Below, piece after piece: positions 42,610 to 54,383 of a stretch of 64,000 nucleotides of DNA. The translations under genes were made by a program, and so were the position numbers. The stretch lies in assembly GCA_013368315.1 (NCBI GenBank), contig JAACJM010000148.1, forward strand, positions 124,001 to 188,000, given 5' to 3'. Numbering within the stretch: position 1 is the first letter of the stretch; each line of letters begins with the position of its first letter. This DNA comes from Tetrapyrgos nigripes. Lineage: Eukaryota; Basidiomycota; Agaricomycetes; Agaricales; Campanellaceae. Below the pieces are notes generated by a model. That model made no database searches. It worked only from the letters and a program-made list of their open reading frames with translations, and was not told the DNA's origin.

Positions 42610-45600
42610 GTCAGACTTCCAATCACTGGAATAACAGATTAATTCTGACCTAACATCAGCAGGTTGAGTTTGCAATTGGCTTGAAAGAATATAAGGATTT
42701 GACACTTATTATAACCTAGGTTTACTTACTTATTCACAGGAGAAGTGTCTGCCATAGCTAGGATGTATGTCGCTTGATGGTAGATGTACACAGGCACGAA
42801 GCAAGAAAAGTGTCCAAGTCATGTGCATCGACGATATGTGATTGCGCGAAGCTGCAACTTTTAGTCTGATGGTTGATGGCGATCAATTGAGTTTGTGCTT
42901 CGAACAAGCGACGCAGAGTGCCCTAAAAACGTGATCATTTACAGTTTCTATTTTGCGAGGTGCTGCAGGAGCTGGCAGCGCGGAACAGCAGCTACAGCAC
43001 TGAGCAAACCATCTTGATGTCTGAACCCTGCGGCGAGTGTCTGCAAGATGTATGTTATATTCATGTACTGTAATGCCATTGCAACATCATACAAGCTGAA
43101 CGGCCGCCAAAGTTGAAAAAGTAACCACAAGCTACTAAACTTCAAGTTTCAAGACAAGCGCTCTAACGGCTAGCGAGGTAATGGGGTTATCTGAAGACGC
43201 GCCATTGTATATGTCGAGACTTGAAAGCAAAAGTCAGGAGTAAAGAGCGCAAGTCTGCCCGTCAAGGATCTGGAAAACAAAGGAAGAACAAAACGATGGA
43301 ATGAAGAAACGGTTAAATCATCAGGACCAGTGTCGCTGACAAAAAAAATCAATTCCGACTCATCTCAAGGGTCTCCCTCCTCAAGACCTTGATAAATACT
43401 TGTCAGAATCCAAAAGACCAGCAATGATCGCAAAATTCGAGACGTGCCAGTATGTAGCCGGTGTGCTCTCAGGTTTCCAAAAGCTAGCAGTTCATCCGTG
43501 GATGGAGACATCCTCGTTGGTACCGCCGTGATTGCGTATGCGTAGGCAGCCGTTGGACCACGGGTTGGGCCGTGTCTTGGTCTAGATCGCAAAGAGAAGA
43601 TGTAGAACGGCGATACACGGTAACAGGACATGAATTTAGATTTTAACGCGTGGCATGTTGGACAAAGTTCCAATGAGGATGTACGTGTCTAGAGGTGTAC
43701 GGGATAGGATGTCAGTGACTCTGAATTCGAAGGAAAGACACATATTGCTGGCAGTCAGCAATATGTAAAATGAAAGAACGTACCCTCCGAACCGGGAAAG
43801 AGATGGATGTTAGGGGTACCGTTTCTCATCTGTGAAAAACTAGTCAGAAACTTTGTTAGAGGCGAGAGAGAAAAGATGAAAATCAAGAACGTTAACGCGA
43901 ATACTATTGTCGATCGCGTTACCATTTGTTGCTCTTCGCGTCTATCATGAACTAATTGAGATTGCGGCAGGTAGTTCACGACAGACGCAAGACAGACGCA
44001 ACACGAAGGTCGGGCAATATGAACTTGCAGGCCCACACTACTAGATCCTTTCCATCACATGGATACCGTTTGTTGACGAGCGATACAAGGAGTGGGCTGC
44101 TGTGGCTGGATGTATAAGCAGCATGCCAATGGGCGATGACCCTTCCACTGCGGTAGCGGGGAAAGGTGAAAGGTGTACTTACAACGGGAACTCGGATAGC
44201 TACATATTCATGTTGACGCGGTTGCATACTGCATTAGATCTACATTGAATGGTAGCCGACGGATTGAGGTCGTCTGCCAATCTGTAAATGGAAGATAAAA
44301 GAGAAAAAAATACGTACCAAATACTTTTCTTCCGCGCATCTTCGTATCTTCGCCTCACCTCAGTTGCACCAGCAATGAAATGAAAAATGGTTGGGCTTCT
44401 AAGGTACCTCTGTCCCAGCGTACTGTGTATTCGGAATACGTGTGGGCCTTTTCTAGAGAAGCAAATAGGCATAGGCTGTCCGATGTAGGGTTGTTCAAGG
44501 TTTTGTGTGATGGTAGTCGAGACGCGTCGAATCTCAACCCTCCGAGTGCTCCTCAAAACCGCTCTGAATCTTACTTGGGCCTTTCATTCTACCTCGGCCC
44601 CTAAACCACCACATAACCTATGCCTTCCCATTGCTTCGCTTATGATACGATCTCGGTATTAGTGTCGTTGGAAGAAGGGATGTTGGTTGTTTGGTTCAAT
44701 GTTATTGGGAATTAGGCGCGAGGGTATCTTCCATCTACTACATTGTCATCATCGTCGACTATCTTGCCTACGTCTACCTCCATCCGCACAAAACTCATTC
44801 AACTCCTTCAACGATGATGTCTCCTTCCCAACCTACCTGTTTCCAAAGCGAGCGAAGAGGACTTCTACAACGCATGGATGACTGTCTGGGGGATTAATCC
44901 GTTCGCGGCGTATTTTTGTTATTGGAAACGGAGCCGAAGCAAGGGAATATAGAAACAGAGCCGTCAGTTCTACTGCTCTTCACTCTAACAGGTCCACGTC
45001 CACCTACTCGAAATTGGGAAGAATGAAAACGTTTTACCCAGCGCCAATCCCTCCTCCCCAATCTCTTCTGCATCCATAGCCCCCTCATATCCCACTACGA
45101 TGCCAACTCGCATCTCATCAACCCCCAAACACGCCTTAATACAAAGTCTGGCACATATCCTCATGTAACGCACTCGGACACGACTATCGCTGGACATTCC
45201 ACGCTGCCAATACCTCCATTTTCTTCCCCGTCCCCTTCGTCTCCGACATCCTCTGGTTTAGACGCACCCAACAAGGCCGAGCCGAAACAGCGCAATCTTT
45301 CTAATGGAACGAAAAGCCTCAAAACTGACTCCTTAGACCAACTTCGTCCGTCCCCCTTTCGCGTCGGTCCATCTTATCCTTATTTTCGTTCTCATCGGGT
45401 AACCCGTTCTCCACTTGGTTCTCGTTTTAACCTCGACCTCGACTTTCACCACCTCGAGAACAACTACTCCTGCTTCAAAACGTATACAACTGCCCCCTAA
45501 AGTGAACCTATCCCCATTCACCCTCCTCCCCCCGAATCCTCTACCAAGCCTATATAGGAAACGGTTGGGGTTTCCGTTTATGTAAGGCCGGAGCCTTTGG

Positions 45601-46497
45601 TTGCGCCTCGTGTACCCGCGTCTTCCGTGTCATCGGTTTCTGTTCGTTGTGCAATGGGGACTGAGACTGGGATTGGGATTAGAGACGATGGGGACGAAAG
45701 AAGTAGTGGTGGTGGGTTCGGGTGTCCAGTCGTGGGTACGAACATGGCCAACGTGACCCAAGTACCAGTTCAGTCTCTCGCAATCCGCCACCCCCTCAAC
45801 CCTCGAATCCTGGGCTATAGGAGTCGTTGAACGATACGTTGCAGCGCGTGTCGGTCATTTAGCCCGTGTACAGTGTACTCGCCGAGTCGCTTTTTCTTCC
45901 TCCTTATCCCATTCCGAACTCGAGCTCAAATTCGACTCTCGTTTAAAACTTTTTTGAGAATAGGGGTATAAGAAAAGGACAGGAAGGATATGAAGGAAAA
46001 TGGGATAGATGGAGATCGGGTTAAGACATGGGTGAAGCTCAAAGCGAGAGTGAGAGTGAGGGTGGCAGCAAAACTCATACCCTCCTCATACGCCGTAACT
46101 GGGATGGAAGGGGAAGGGGGAAGGATGGTGTTTCAAGTTTGTCGGTGTTGAGGAAGCTTGGGTATCTGGGTCCTTCCAACGTCAGTGAGTCGTCTTCTAA
46201 TGATGTTGGCATGTCTTTATCTTTGTCTAATCGCTGCGCCGGTCAGACTGCTCCCAACGACGACTCCAACGTCGAGCCCACCGAGCCAACCCATCACAAA
46301 CCCAATTCCAACGATTACAGCTCTTACAAAAACGGCCACACCGACGTCGACACTCGGACAAAAACGATGTATTGGATTGACCCACACCTCAACGCCTACC
46401 AAAACCTTCACGAAAACCCTCCGAGTCATGAAAACGCTGAGCAAGACACTCAAAATAACCTACCTCTCACCAACATTCTACACCCTCCTCTTTCTCA
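42610..46497. other. Long stretch without a confident gene
   Basis: Several small frames occur but none has a domain. The best is a minus-strand frame starting at about 43920 (MVTRSTIVFALTFLIFIFSL), a plausible signal or membrane segment followed by a GTACGT donor near 43783; this could be a small secreted or membrane protein. From 44.7 to 46.5 kb the sequence is rich in Ser/Pro codons broken by many stops, including a Cys-rich piece (CASCTRVFRVIGFCSLC near 45605-45655), and looks like one or more dead genes. Confidence 0.3.
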
Positions 46498-46512
46498 CTC
46501 CTTCAGCGAGGC

Positions 46513-48370
46513 GGGTTATCTCATCATGGAACTCACCAACTACCTTCATTCCCAATCCCGGCCTACGATTCACGAAGGCAGAGCTGACTTTATTCGGACC
46601 AGTCGACGATCCATTGAAGTTTTCAGATCTTATCTATCTCGCGTGAGATGGCTCTGAAAAACTCAAACCAGTCACGCTAGACGCGTCCCGCGGCGTGACT
46701 CTTCCTGGTTGCCACAGGAGCCGCAGACCATCCAGACAACGTGCAAATCTATCTATGCTAGAGCAAATTCTCAAGCCTACTTACTCTGGTAGTTTTGGCC
46801 AAACCCCATACCCCGGTCGTCCACGCCGGACCTTCATCTTCATCTTGGACCCAGCCTCCATGGAGGTCCGCAAGTTACCATGGAGTGAAGCCTTCACGGC
46901 CGCAGCTCGTGATACTCGGACAGTCCCAGACGATATGCTCCGAGCTCGTATTCTTTTTTCGAGCAAGGTTTTAGATTGTTCTCGAGTTCGACCAAACCTC
47001 TACATCTGTCCAGAAATATCATTACTGCTCCTAGCCCCAAATCTCATCGCATTATCCAAACACTAGGGCCACCACCACCTCGACCCTCCGAGTCCGTTGC
47101 ACACTACAGCGCTGGCTTCTCAACGGGTTATTGGCTTGGCTCGCTGTGAGAGTCTCTGATCACGATCACGAGACAACTACTCATCATCCCAACTCCCATC
47201 TCCCGTCTGCCATCGTGCTCAAGTATTGGAAATTGGAATTTTTCACAGCTTCAGGGGCCAGGGCTGAGCGCTGATGCTTGATGGCGGACGAGCGGTGGGA
47301 ATTGGTACCCGAGCGCTCACCGCTCATGCTGCAAGATGGATGGTCATTGGTCTGACGGTCAAACACTCAGTTGAGGTCGAGTCGCAGACGATTCCGTTTC
47401 GATTCCCAGGGAGTCCCACAATTGTCGGTAAACGTGGTTTGGTGGAGGGGGGGGGGGGGGGGGGCGTTTGTGCTGCGTGGGAGGACTGAGCTCTCGTTCA
47501 TTGTGCATCTTGATACAAAGCGTCAGGCCAGCAGGATAATAATGAAGGAGAACCTGATTGGATGCAAGAGCTCGACCTTGACCTACCTGCGAGGCCGGTG
47601 ATAGAGATGATGTACCTAGACAGATTGAGAATCCTTCCCCCTTTACCGACGTTGGCGACATTGAAGGGTTTGAAGGACTTGTTCAGTTGCAAGAGATGGA
47701 TCCAGGAAACGCGTTTTGCAGAGGTCACCCAACCCTTGGACCCTCTACCTCCGACAACTATGTCACCAGCAAAACCTCCACCACGACCATCTTCTGCATC
47801 GGCGTTGACTGGGTCGAAACCAGCACCTTCGCTCCTACTTTCTCGGACAGCACTCACCCCAGAAATCTTCCAAGAATACTCGGTACTGCGATATCTTCAC
47901 CCCCTTTCCTTCATCAGTCGTAGTACGCAGAGCCTGCTTCCTCCTCCGTCGAGACACCCACCCAGGTTGCACTGACTAGTCCAGTTGGATTTGCGCCTTC
48001 CCTTCGCCTAACCCTATCACACTGAAATTCCTATAACACTGGCATAGATGCGTCATCTGCGGATCAAGCCAAAGAAAGGTACACTTACGGTGTCTTTGGT
48101 ATTCTGGGGCGAGGTCATCGGCGTTCCCAGTGAGACACCAGACGTGCCTCCCCTTTCTCTTTTAAACGGAGAGCAAAATAGGCAGAATCATTCGGCGCAA
48201 AGTGGAGTTGGTGTATATGAAAGGCTGGTCAGGTGGGTCAAACACTGGAAATAAAAGACAGTGATAAAGATGTTGATGTGGGAGATCTTGCGAAGTGGAA
48301 GGCACGGGGTATTAGGGTCACCGAAGGAAGCGGGAGCTGGTAGGAAGAACTGATAGAAGGTCTCTAAATT
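46513..48370 (+). pseudogene. Decayed copy of the large hypothetical gene
   Basis: Fragments match the 25276-28389 protein in order, in changing frames: ELTNYLHSQSRPT, WSEAFTAAARDTRTV, RPNLYICPEIS, QELDLDLPARPVIEMMY, LPTLATLKGLKDLF, MRHLRIKPKKGTLTVSLVFW. The N-terminal third is missing. Numerous indels and a G17-20 run (about 47446-47464) break the frame, and internal segments are deleted. It cannot encode a full product. Confidence 0.88.
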
Positions 48371-48480
48371 GTGAAAATTTACTCAATCATAGATCGAGAT
48401 GAGGCCAATAAAAGTATGCTATCATTTAATGATTTTGATAGGCGACTATATTCATTGTCTGATTCTCTTCAAGGCATGTA

Positions 48481-48488
48481 TATAAAGG
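48481..48488 (+). promoter_or_regulatory. Putative TATA box of small TM gene B
   Basis: TATAAAGG about 106 bp before the ATG, the same sequence as in copy A although the ATG spacing differs by some 9 bp. Confidence 0.5.
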
Positions 48489-48593
48489 ACTGGCTGTGGA
48501 CCACATACTGCCAGGTACAGCCCACCTACCCGTCGTCTCAAGTTCAGGTGCACCATTCTCAGTACAGCCTGACACCCTCGTGCTGCCTCAAAA

Positions 48594-48904
48594 ATGCCTG
48601 TGGTAACCGCCAGCTCCCAAGTCAGTTACATAGGCACTGGAGATATCATACTGGGCGCACTGTTCTTCCTCGTCTTTGTCCTCGTGAACCTTTTATTCAT
48701 GTACCTCGAGGAGCCTGTCGTTGCTTCACATTATGAAGAAGGTAAGGTAGACTTCAACTGCACAGTACACCGCTCCTCGTCAACTCCCAGCGGATCCTGA
48801 TAAATTTTTTTGCAGCCGGATCAGAATCTGAATCCCAGCGTGGCGTTCGATCTCAATACCGGAGAGAAGAGAAGCAAGCGCTGTTATCCAACTATTCTAG
48901 ATGA
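48594..48904 (+). CDS. Small single-pass membrane protein, copy B (78 residues, GT-AG intron)
   Basis: Exons 48594..48741 and 48816..48904 give 78 residues closely related to copy A: the same MPVV-ASSQVSY start, a TM helix DIILGALFFLVFVLVNLLFM, the same MYLEEP junction and an acidic, then basic tail (SESESQRG, YRREEKQALLSNYSR). One codon is deleted in the TM region relative to copy A, in frame. The 74-nt intron has a canonical GTAAGG donor. The gene is intact although the neighbouring large gene has decayed, so it may be under selection. Function unknown. Confidence 0.75.
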
Positions 48905-49698
48905 ATCACGCTCCAGCTGGAGCGATTATCCTGGTTTTGAACAAATCCACCCCGGTTATTTATTTTCGGATGGAAAGGAGCATCAGCATCTTTGATGTAC
49001 CTTTGTCTCACACCCAGCAGTAACCAATATTCCGTGGCCAGAAGTTAATTAGGAAACATCAAATCTCTGGTGCTCGAAAACGGATTCGAAAACTTTAAAT
49101 TTCCGAAGCTTCGGCAAGCGATCCGATTGGCTCGGATCCGCTTCCGATAAATTTCTGAAGCACGAAAACCTTTCATTTCCAAACGAGTTTCCTGGTCCCT
49201 CGAAAACTTGACCTTTCCAAACTAACTTTTGGCCAATGAATATTGGTTAGTGCTGGGTGTGTCTGTTGCTCCGCTGTGAAGGAGCAGTTGAACTATGAAA
49301 TGAGTTATTGTACATCACAGTTGTGTATCTGTATCCTGCCGAGGACTCAATGACATGGGGAGCATGTGCTGTGAGGAGCAGCTGTACATACTACTTGGCA
49401 AGGATTGCAGCTTGGTTGTACATTTGAGATTGATCGTGGACCGCTTACTTAACAGGCTACAATGCTGGCTGACGTTTAGACCAATCAGGTTTTCGAGCTT
49501 TGCATATTTGGCTGAAAGAATTCGACTGCTTGCACCGCAAGTGCGCCCCCATCTTCGACATCTTCATGAGGATAATGCACGCACCTTGAAATTTTCGATT
49601 GTTGAAATATTGAGAAATTGGATACAATAAAGACTGGATCAAGAGGCTCAAAAGTCCTTAAGCTCGAAGCTCGCTCGTTCGGTTTAAGTCCTTGAATA

Positions 49699-52600
49699 AC
49701 AAGATTGCTCAGAGGGCCAGCTGCGTCACAGAAACGGTGACAGAAAAGATAACAGATACAGCAGCCAGCTTGCAATTGATAACGAGAAAATGTGGGGAAG
49801 ATTCGGACGAAATACATCTCCTGCTGCCTCTCGCTCATCATCTATGCACCTTCTTCCCTCAACAACTCTGCCAATCTTTCGCCAAAATTCTTGGAAAATG
49901 CCTAGACAATTTACAAATCCCTCGAACTCGTCGGCTCAACCCTCTCCAAATCAAACGATCTACTTGGGCATGCAGGGTCAGTGTTTCCTTGGTTTGTAGT
50001 GCTGACGGGTGAGTCTCCATCAGCTAATCGGCTCAGGGTAGCCCATCACACTCCAATACCCGCCACTCGGCCTCATAATGCCGCTGCAGAACCACGATGG
50101 ATACCGTTGGGACCGAACGTAAATGGGGGACATCAAGGGAGACGGTTAAATAGCGTGGCCAGTGCTGCCATGATGGGGATGGTTGCCATTCTAATCCATC
50201 GTAGAATGAGTTTGCCATCCCATTCCATCTTTGACTGACCTTGCCATCCAAGCCTTAGCCCATGCTCAATATCAGCGATCAGTCATTTGCTCACTAGTTG
50301 ATGCTTGCAGTCCCAGCTACAATATACACAATGATCATGTTATTACCGAAATCCAATTATACAGAATAAAGATAAACTGCAGCGGGAAAATTACAATCAA
50401 GAAGATAAATGAGAGCGCGCGCCGCAATACATAGCTATCAAACAAACGGTGATCAGAGAACACAAGTATGTATAAATAGTAGGAAGAACGCACACATACG
50501 AACAAATGCCGAGGCACATCTATAGTACATACCAAGGACGAGAGACGAGGTCAGACCAGGCTTACAAGCAGGGAAGCTAGCCAGGAACGCAGCCGAATTC
50601 TTGAAAAGCAATCAGAGCAGCGCTAGTAAAGCTCACCATCGCCATCATCTGAATAAGATCGACATATATGTATCTGCGTTAACTTATCCAAAAGTTCCAG
50701 TCCCTAACTCATAGTAACTCTGCCCCAAAACCTCCAAGCGAACACCCGGCATTACTACCTTATATCCTCCTCCGACGTGAAACCTCCAACAACGTGAGAT
50801 TGCTTGAAAAAAAATGAGGTGTACACGGGGATGAGGTTTGATCATGCATGTCAGCGAAGATGTGTGAACGCAAATGTCGACTTTGGTGTGGTCCTCATAG
50901 TAGGCGTGTTGGTCGCATTAGTGTAATCGACGTTGGCATCATCTTTCACTTCTGTCTCTTCGTCGTGGATTTCGTCGACACCGTCATGCTTATATCCCGG
51001 ACGCATGTGGCTGCGGGATTAGGATGACGATGAAAATCAAAGGAAGGAAGTGACTTCGAAGACCTAGAAAAGGAAAGAGAAGGCCGGGAATTAGGCCATA
51101 TATTGTATCGTACTTCGGGAAGGAATGGCCCGTGTGCAATGTACAAGAATAAAACCAGGATTTAAAGAATGAAGAACGGGAACGCCGTTGAAGATAAATT
51201 TTAAAAAAGAACAGAAGAGTATATGTACATTCTCCATACGGACACTAGTGTCCACTTCAACCCTCTGAGTCCCGACTCCGAGTCCCATACTCTCGCGCTA
51301 TGGCTCGCACTAGTATCCCTACTGACCTGACCCGAGCGAAGTCCCCGTCTCCTTCCTATCTCCCTCTGTCCCTTGAACCCTATTCATCTTCTCCTCGCTC
51401 ACTACGTTCTCCACCCCAACCCAAAAGCTCCTCATCCAAACCAACTCTACCAAAACACACCTTCCATCACAAGTGAGGTACTGCCTTGGTTTGGTTTGAG
51501 GTGATGCGTAGAACGTGAGGATTTGTCGTCGCCGGAAGACCTATGATACTGAGAGAAAGAGATGAGTTGGCTTTTTTTGTACAGACAGAGCCAACCCACC
51601 TCGATGACGGGACGTAGACTGAGAACGAGAGTAAAAAGTCCAAGTGCGATAAAGGATCGAGAACCAGACCGAGACGAACAACGGATGGATAAGGTGGTCA
51701 TAGTGGATGACGGTGACGGTAGATGATGTCTTAGTGGGAAATGAAGAGTCGTCCGCGAGCAAATGCTTGCAATAGCAGGCTCAGACATCCCGGTAGCTTT
51801 CTGATGGATTTCGAGGGAAGGAATGGAATCATTGAGTATACAACGAGCTCGAAGTTGAGGTTGAGGATGAGACTAAAAGAAGAAAGAAAGAAAGCATACA
51901 GGTACATTACATCAACACCTCAACGCTCCGAAACCGAGCCCATTCTCAACCTTCCGCATCTGCACCATCTCGTCTATAATCGCACTCCTACTGGCACTCG
52001 TCTGCCCATCTGAGCAGAAATCCGGCCCCTTCCTATCTCCCTCCATTGCGTCTTCCACCTCTCCCCTGTCCCTCGGATGCCTTTAACAGTAACCTTCCCC
52101 CTTAACCAAGTTCCTCGGAACTCTCTCTGAGCCGAAACATCAGAACCTCCTCCGAGTCGACCCTTCTTCGCGAGCAAGACGGGGTTCTCGTTCGATTTTG
52201 AGGGAAGAGGGTAATATAAGACGAGTGGGAAAGATGAAGAGTGCCTTAAGGACATTTGTTGAGGCTGTGAGCATAGATTTGTAGTCGTTTGAATGGTTGG
52301 AGGCGGAAGAAGAGCACCGAGGAGAGAGGGTGCGAAGTGAACAAAACGTCGGACAACAGCTACTGTTGAGAAATCGACAAGGTAGTAGTAGTTAGACTGT
52401 CACTCACCTGTTTGAAGCTCTAGATCACTCTTACTCATCGCCTCCTTTCCGGCATTGACAGTCCTCCTTGCTATCGTCCTTGAGTAGCCTCAAGAAAGGC
52501 TTAGAACGTGTCCATAGAGAGGGTTGGGTTTCGAAAGAGATACGATTAAAGCGACCCGGAAATCGTCGAGATGGATGTGGTCGAAGTTTGCAAATATGAA

Positions 52601-52899
52601 GACATGTCGCCAAAAAGGACCAGCAGAATCCATTAACGAGAAAACAGAGAGCTCATGGATTGTGTAGAGGGAGTAGAGAGCAGCAGTGGTAGTGTTTGAA
52701 GCGAAAGGCTTGGTTCAGACTCGGGTTGGGGTTAGGGTTCCAACGTTTGGTTTCCTGTATTGATCCAATCACTCGCCGTGGAACTACCGTCACGACGCTG
52801 ACGTGATTGATTCTGCTGTTTGAGTGTTCGGAGTAGATGTAGGCTGTAGCGGGCTGTATAACATCTACACCCGGCATGTTCGTAGAGGACCACGCCGTT

Positions 52900-52939
<40 letters not shown>

Positions 52940-54383
52940 CACTAGATCTACGCCACCATGTTCCTGTATGCATCCCTCTCTGGAGCAGCCCCAGACTACT
53001 ACGTCTTGCTTCCGAGTATTTTGATGAAATGGAAGCTAGCGCGCATGCAGGACTGACCGGTATTGAAGTTGTGCGTAATACAACGTGTCACTCCTATGGT
53101 GAAAGCATCGGAATACTTCAAGTGCCGGTGGAACTGATGCTGTCGTCCGAGGGTTTTTGAACCATAGGCTAAACATAGGCGTCTTTTGTTGATCATAGAA
53201 CCGACATCAACGCAACAATCACTGGAAGTTCAGTATCGAAGGTACCTGACTAATGGACACTCTGGGCAATGCTGGACCAGAGGGACTCTGGTGAAGCAGA
53301 AAGCCTTGCAGGACCCAAGATAGTACAAGTGAGTGTCATGGAATAAGACGACTAGCCCACTTTTTGATTGGATACATATCTAAAAAGGTCAGTGTACAGC
53401 CAATTGCCATAAATCATATAGAAGTATTCGCATAAACACAACTCATCACACCGACAGTGCGATGAGATCTATCAGAAATGAAACACCTGACCCCCATCGC
53501 AAAGCTGTAGATGCGCCACAAGTGATCATTCGATCTCAAAGAAGGAGAACGCCAAGATAACATGAGGACAGCATTCTTGAGCCCATGTGTTCTCTCTTAG
53601 CACTTCCGACCGGTTTTGTTTCAACTCCGAGCGTGTTCGTGCCTTATCTTTTAACAGCTTTCACCGTATACTTCAGGTACTTATAGTACACCAATTCAGC
53701 CATATCTCCGCTCTCCTCTGTTGTTTTACTTGCTCTTTTGAATCCCTTCTTTGCTCAATTTCTCTGCGCTCTCTGGTCATACTCTGAGATCGATACTCGT
53801 ACGTTACATGAATTGGCATTGTATAGATATATAGTACTAACTCTTAGCATTATTTTCATTCTACGACGATTTTGGCGTTATCCTTCACGAAACCTATTCT
53901 CTGTTGGATCTAGGAGTTCTCGAAGCACAGTGTCTTTTACACCAAAGAAACTTATATTGACTTTGTCTATTCGTACGCTGTCTACCCTCTGGCGTTTAAT
54001 CAAATCACTGATCCCTATTTCGCTCCACATTTCCCGTTATCTCTTACTATATTTTGAAACCGATTACTTGCCTGGTGCGTTAGTAACCAGCATGATATTA
54101 TGGGCGGTAGACTAATTTCTTGAGTTTTTATAGTCAATCACTCGACTGTGGCTTGGTCTTGCTCCCAAATTGATCCTCCCACCCCTTCCCCACCTTTTCT
54201 TCCCCCTCCTCCTCTTCCCCCTCCCTGTTTTGCGTTCAGAGGCAGATCATCATCACCAACTTTCCTCTTCATCGTTGATCGGAAGTATTGGATCTTGATC
54301 AGTACATTTGGGAACCGTAAGTATTGGGTTTTGCCGTTTGGTTTGCAGATAATATGGCTAATTTGGTCGAAGAATAGTCTGAG
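49699..54383. other. Mostly gene-free, with weak coding-like islands
   Basis: An open frame from the ATG at 49790 (MWGRFGRNTSPAASRSSSMH, continuing to IYLGMQ) looks like a Ser/Arg-rich mitochondrial presequence, followed by shifted fragments to about 50236; it may be the start of a decayed gene, but I cannot name it. Ser/Pro-rich frames on both strands at 51300-52260 mirror one another and are not called. A poly-pyrimidine patch lies at 54175-54235. Confidence 0.3.
52903..52940. repeat. (TATC)n microsatellite
   Basis: About nine uninterrupted tetranucleotide units, tatctatctatc. Confidence 0.95.

Larger units (their letters stand above)
46498..49698. repeat. Segmental duplication, copy B
   Basis: Direct-orientation copy of 25921-32029 without the two mobile insertions. 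Its left limit falls inside the coding region of the large gene. The right limit is at cggtttaagtccttgaata, as in copy A. Confidence 0.88.

Noticed and set aside
54175..54235. Pro-rich coding exon upstream of the TPR-CHAT gene
   Set aside because: Low-complexity C/T tract; the MSEYNIPLEEPTRG start downstream is better supported.
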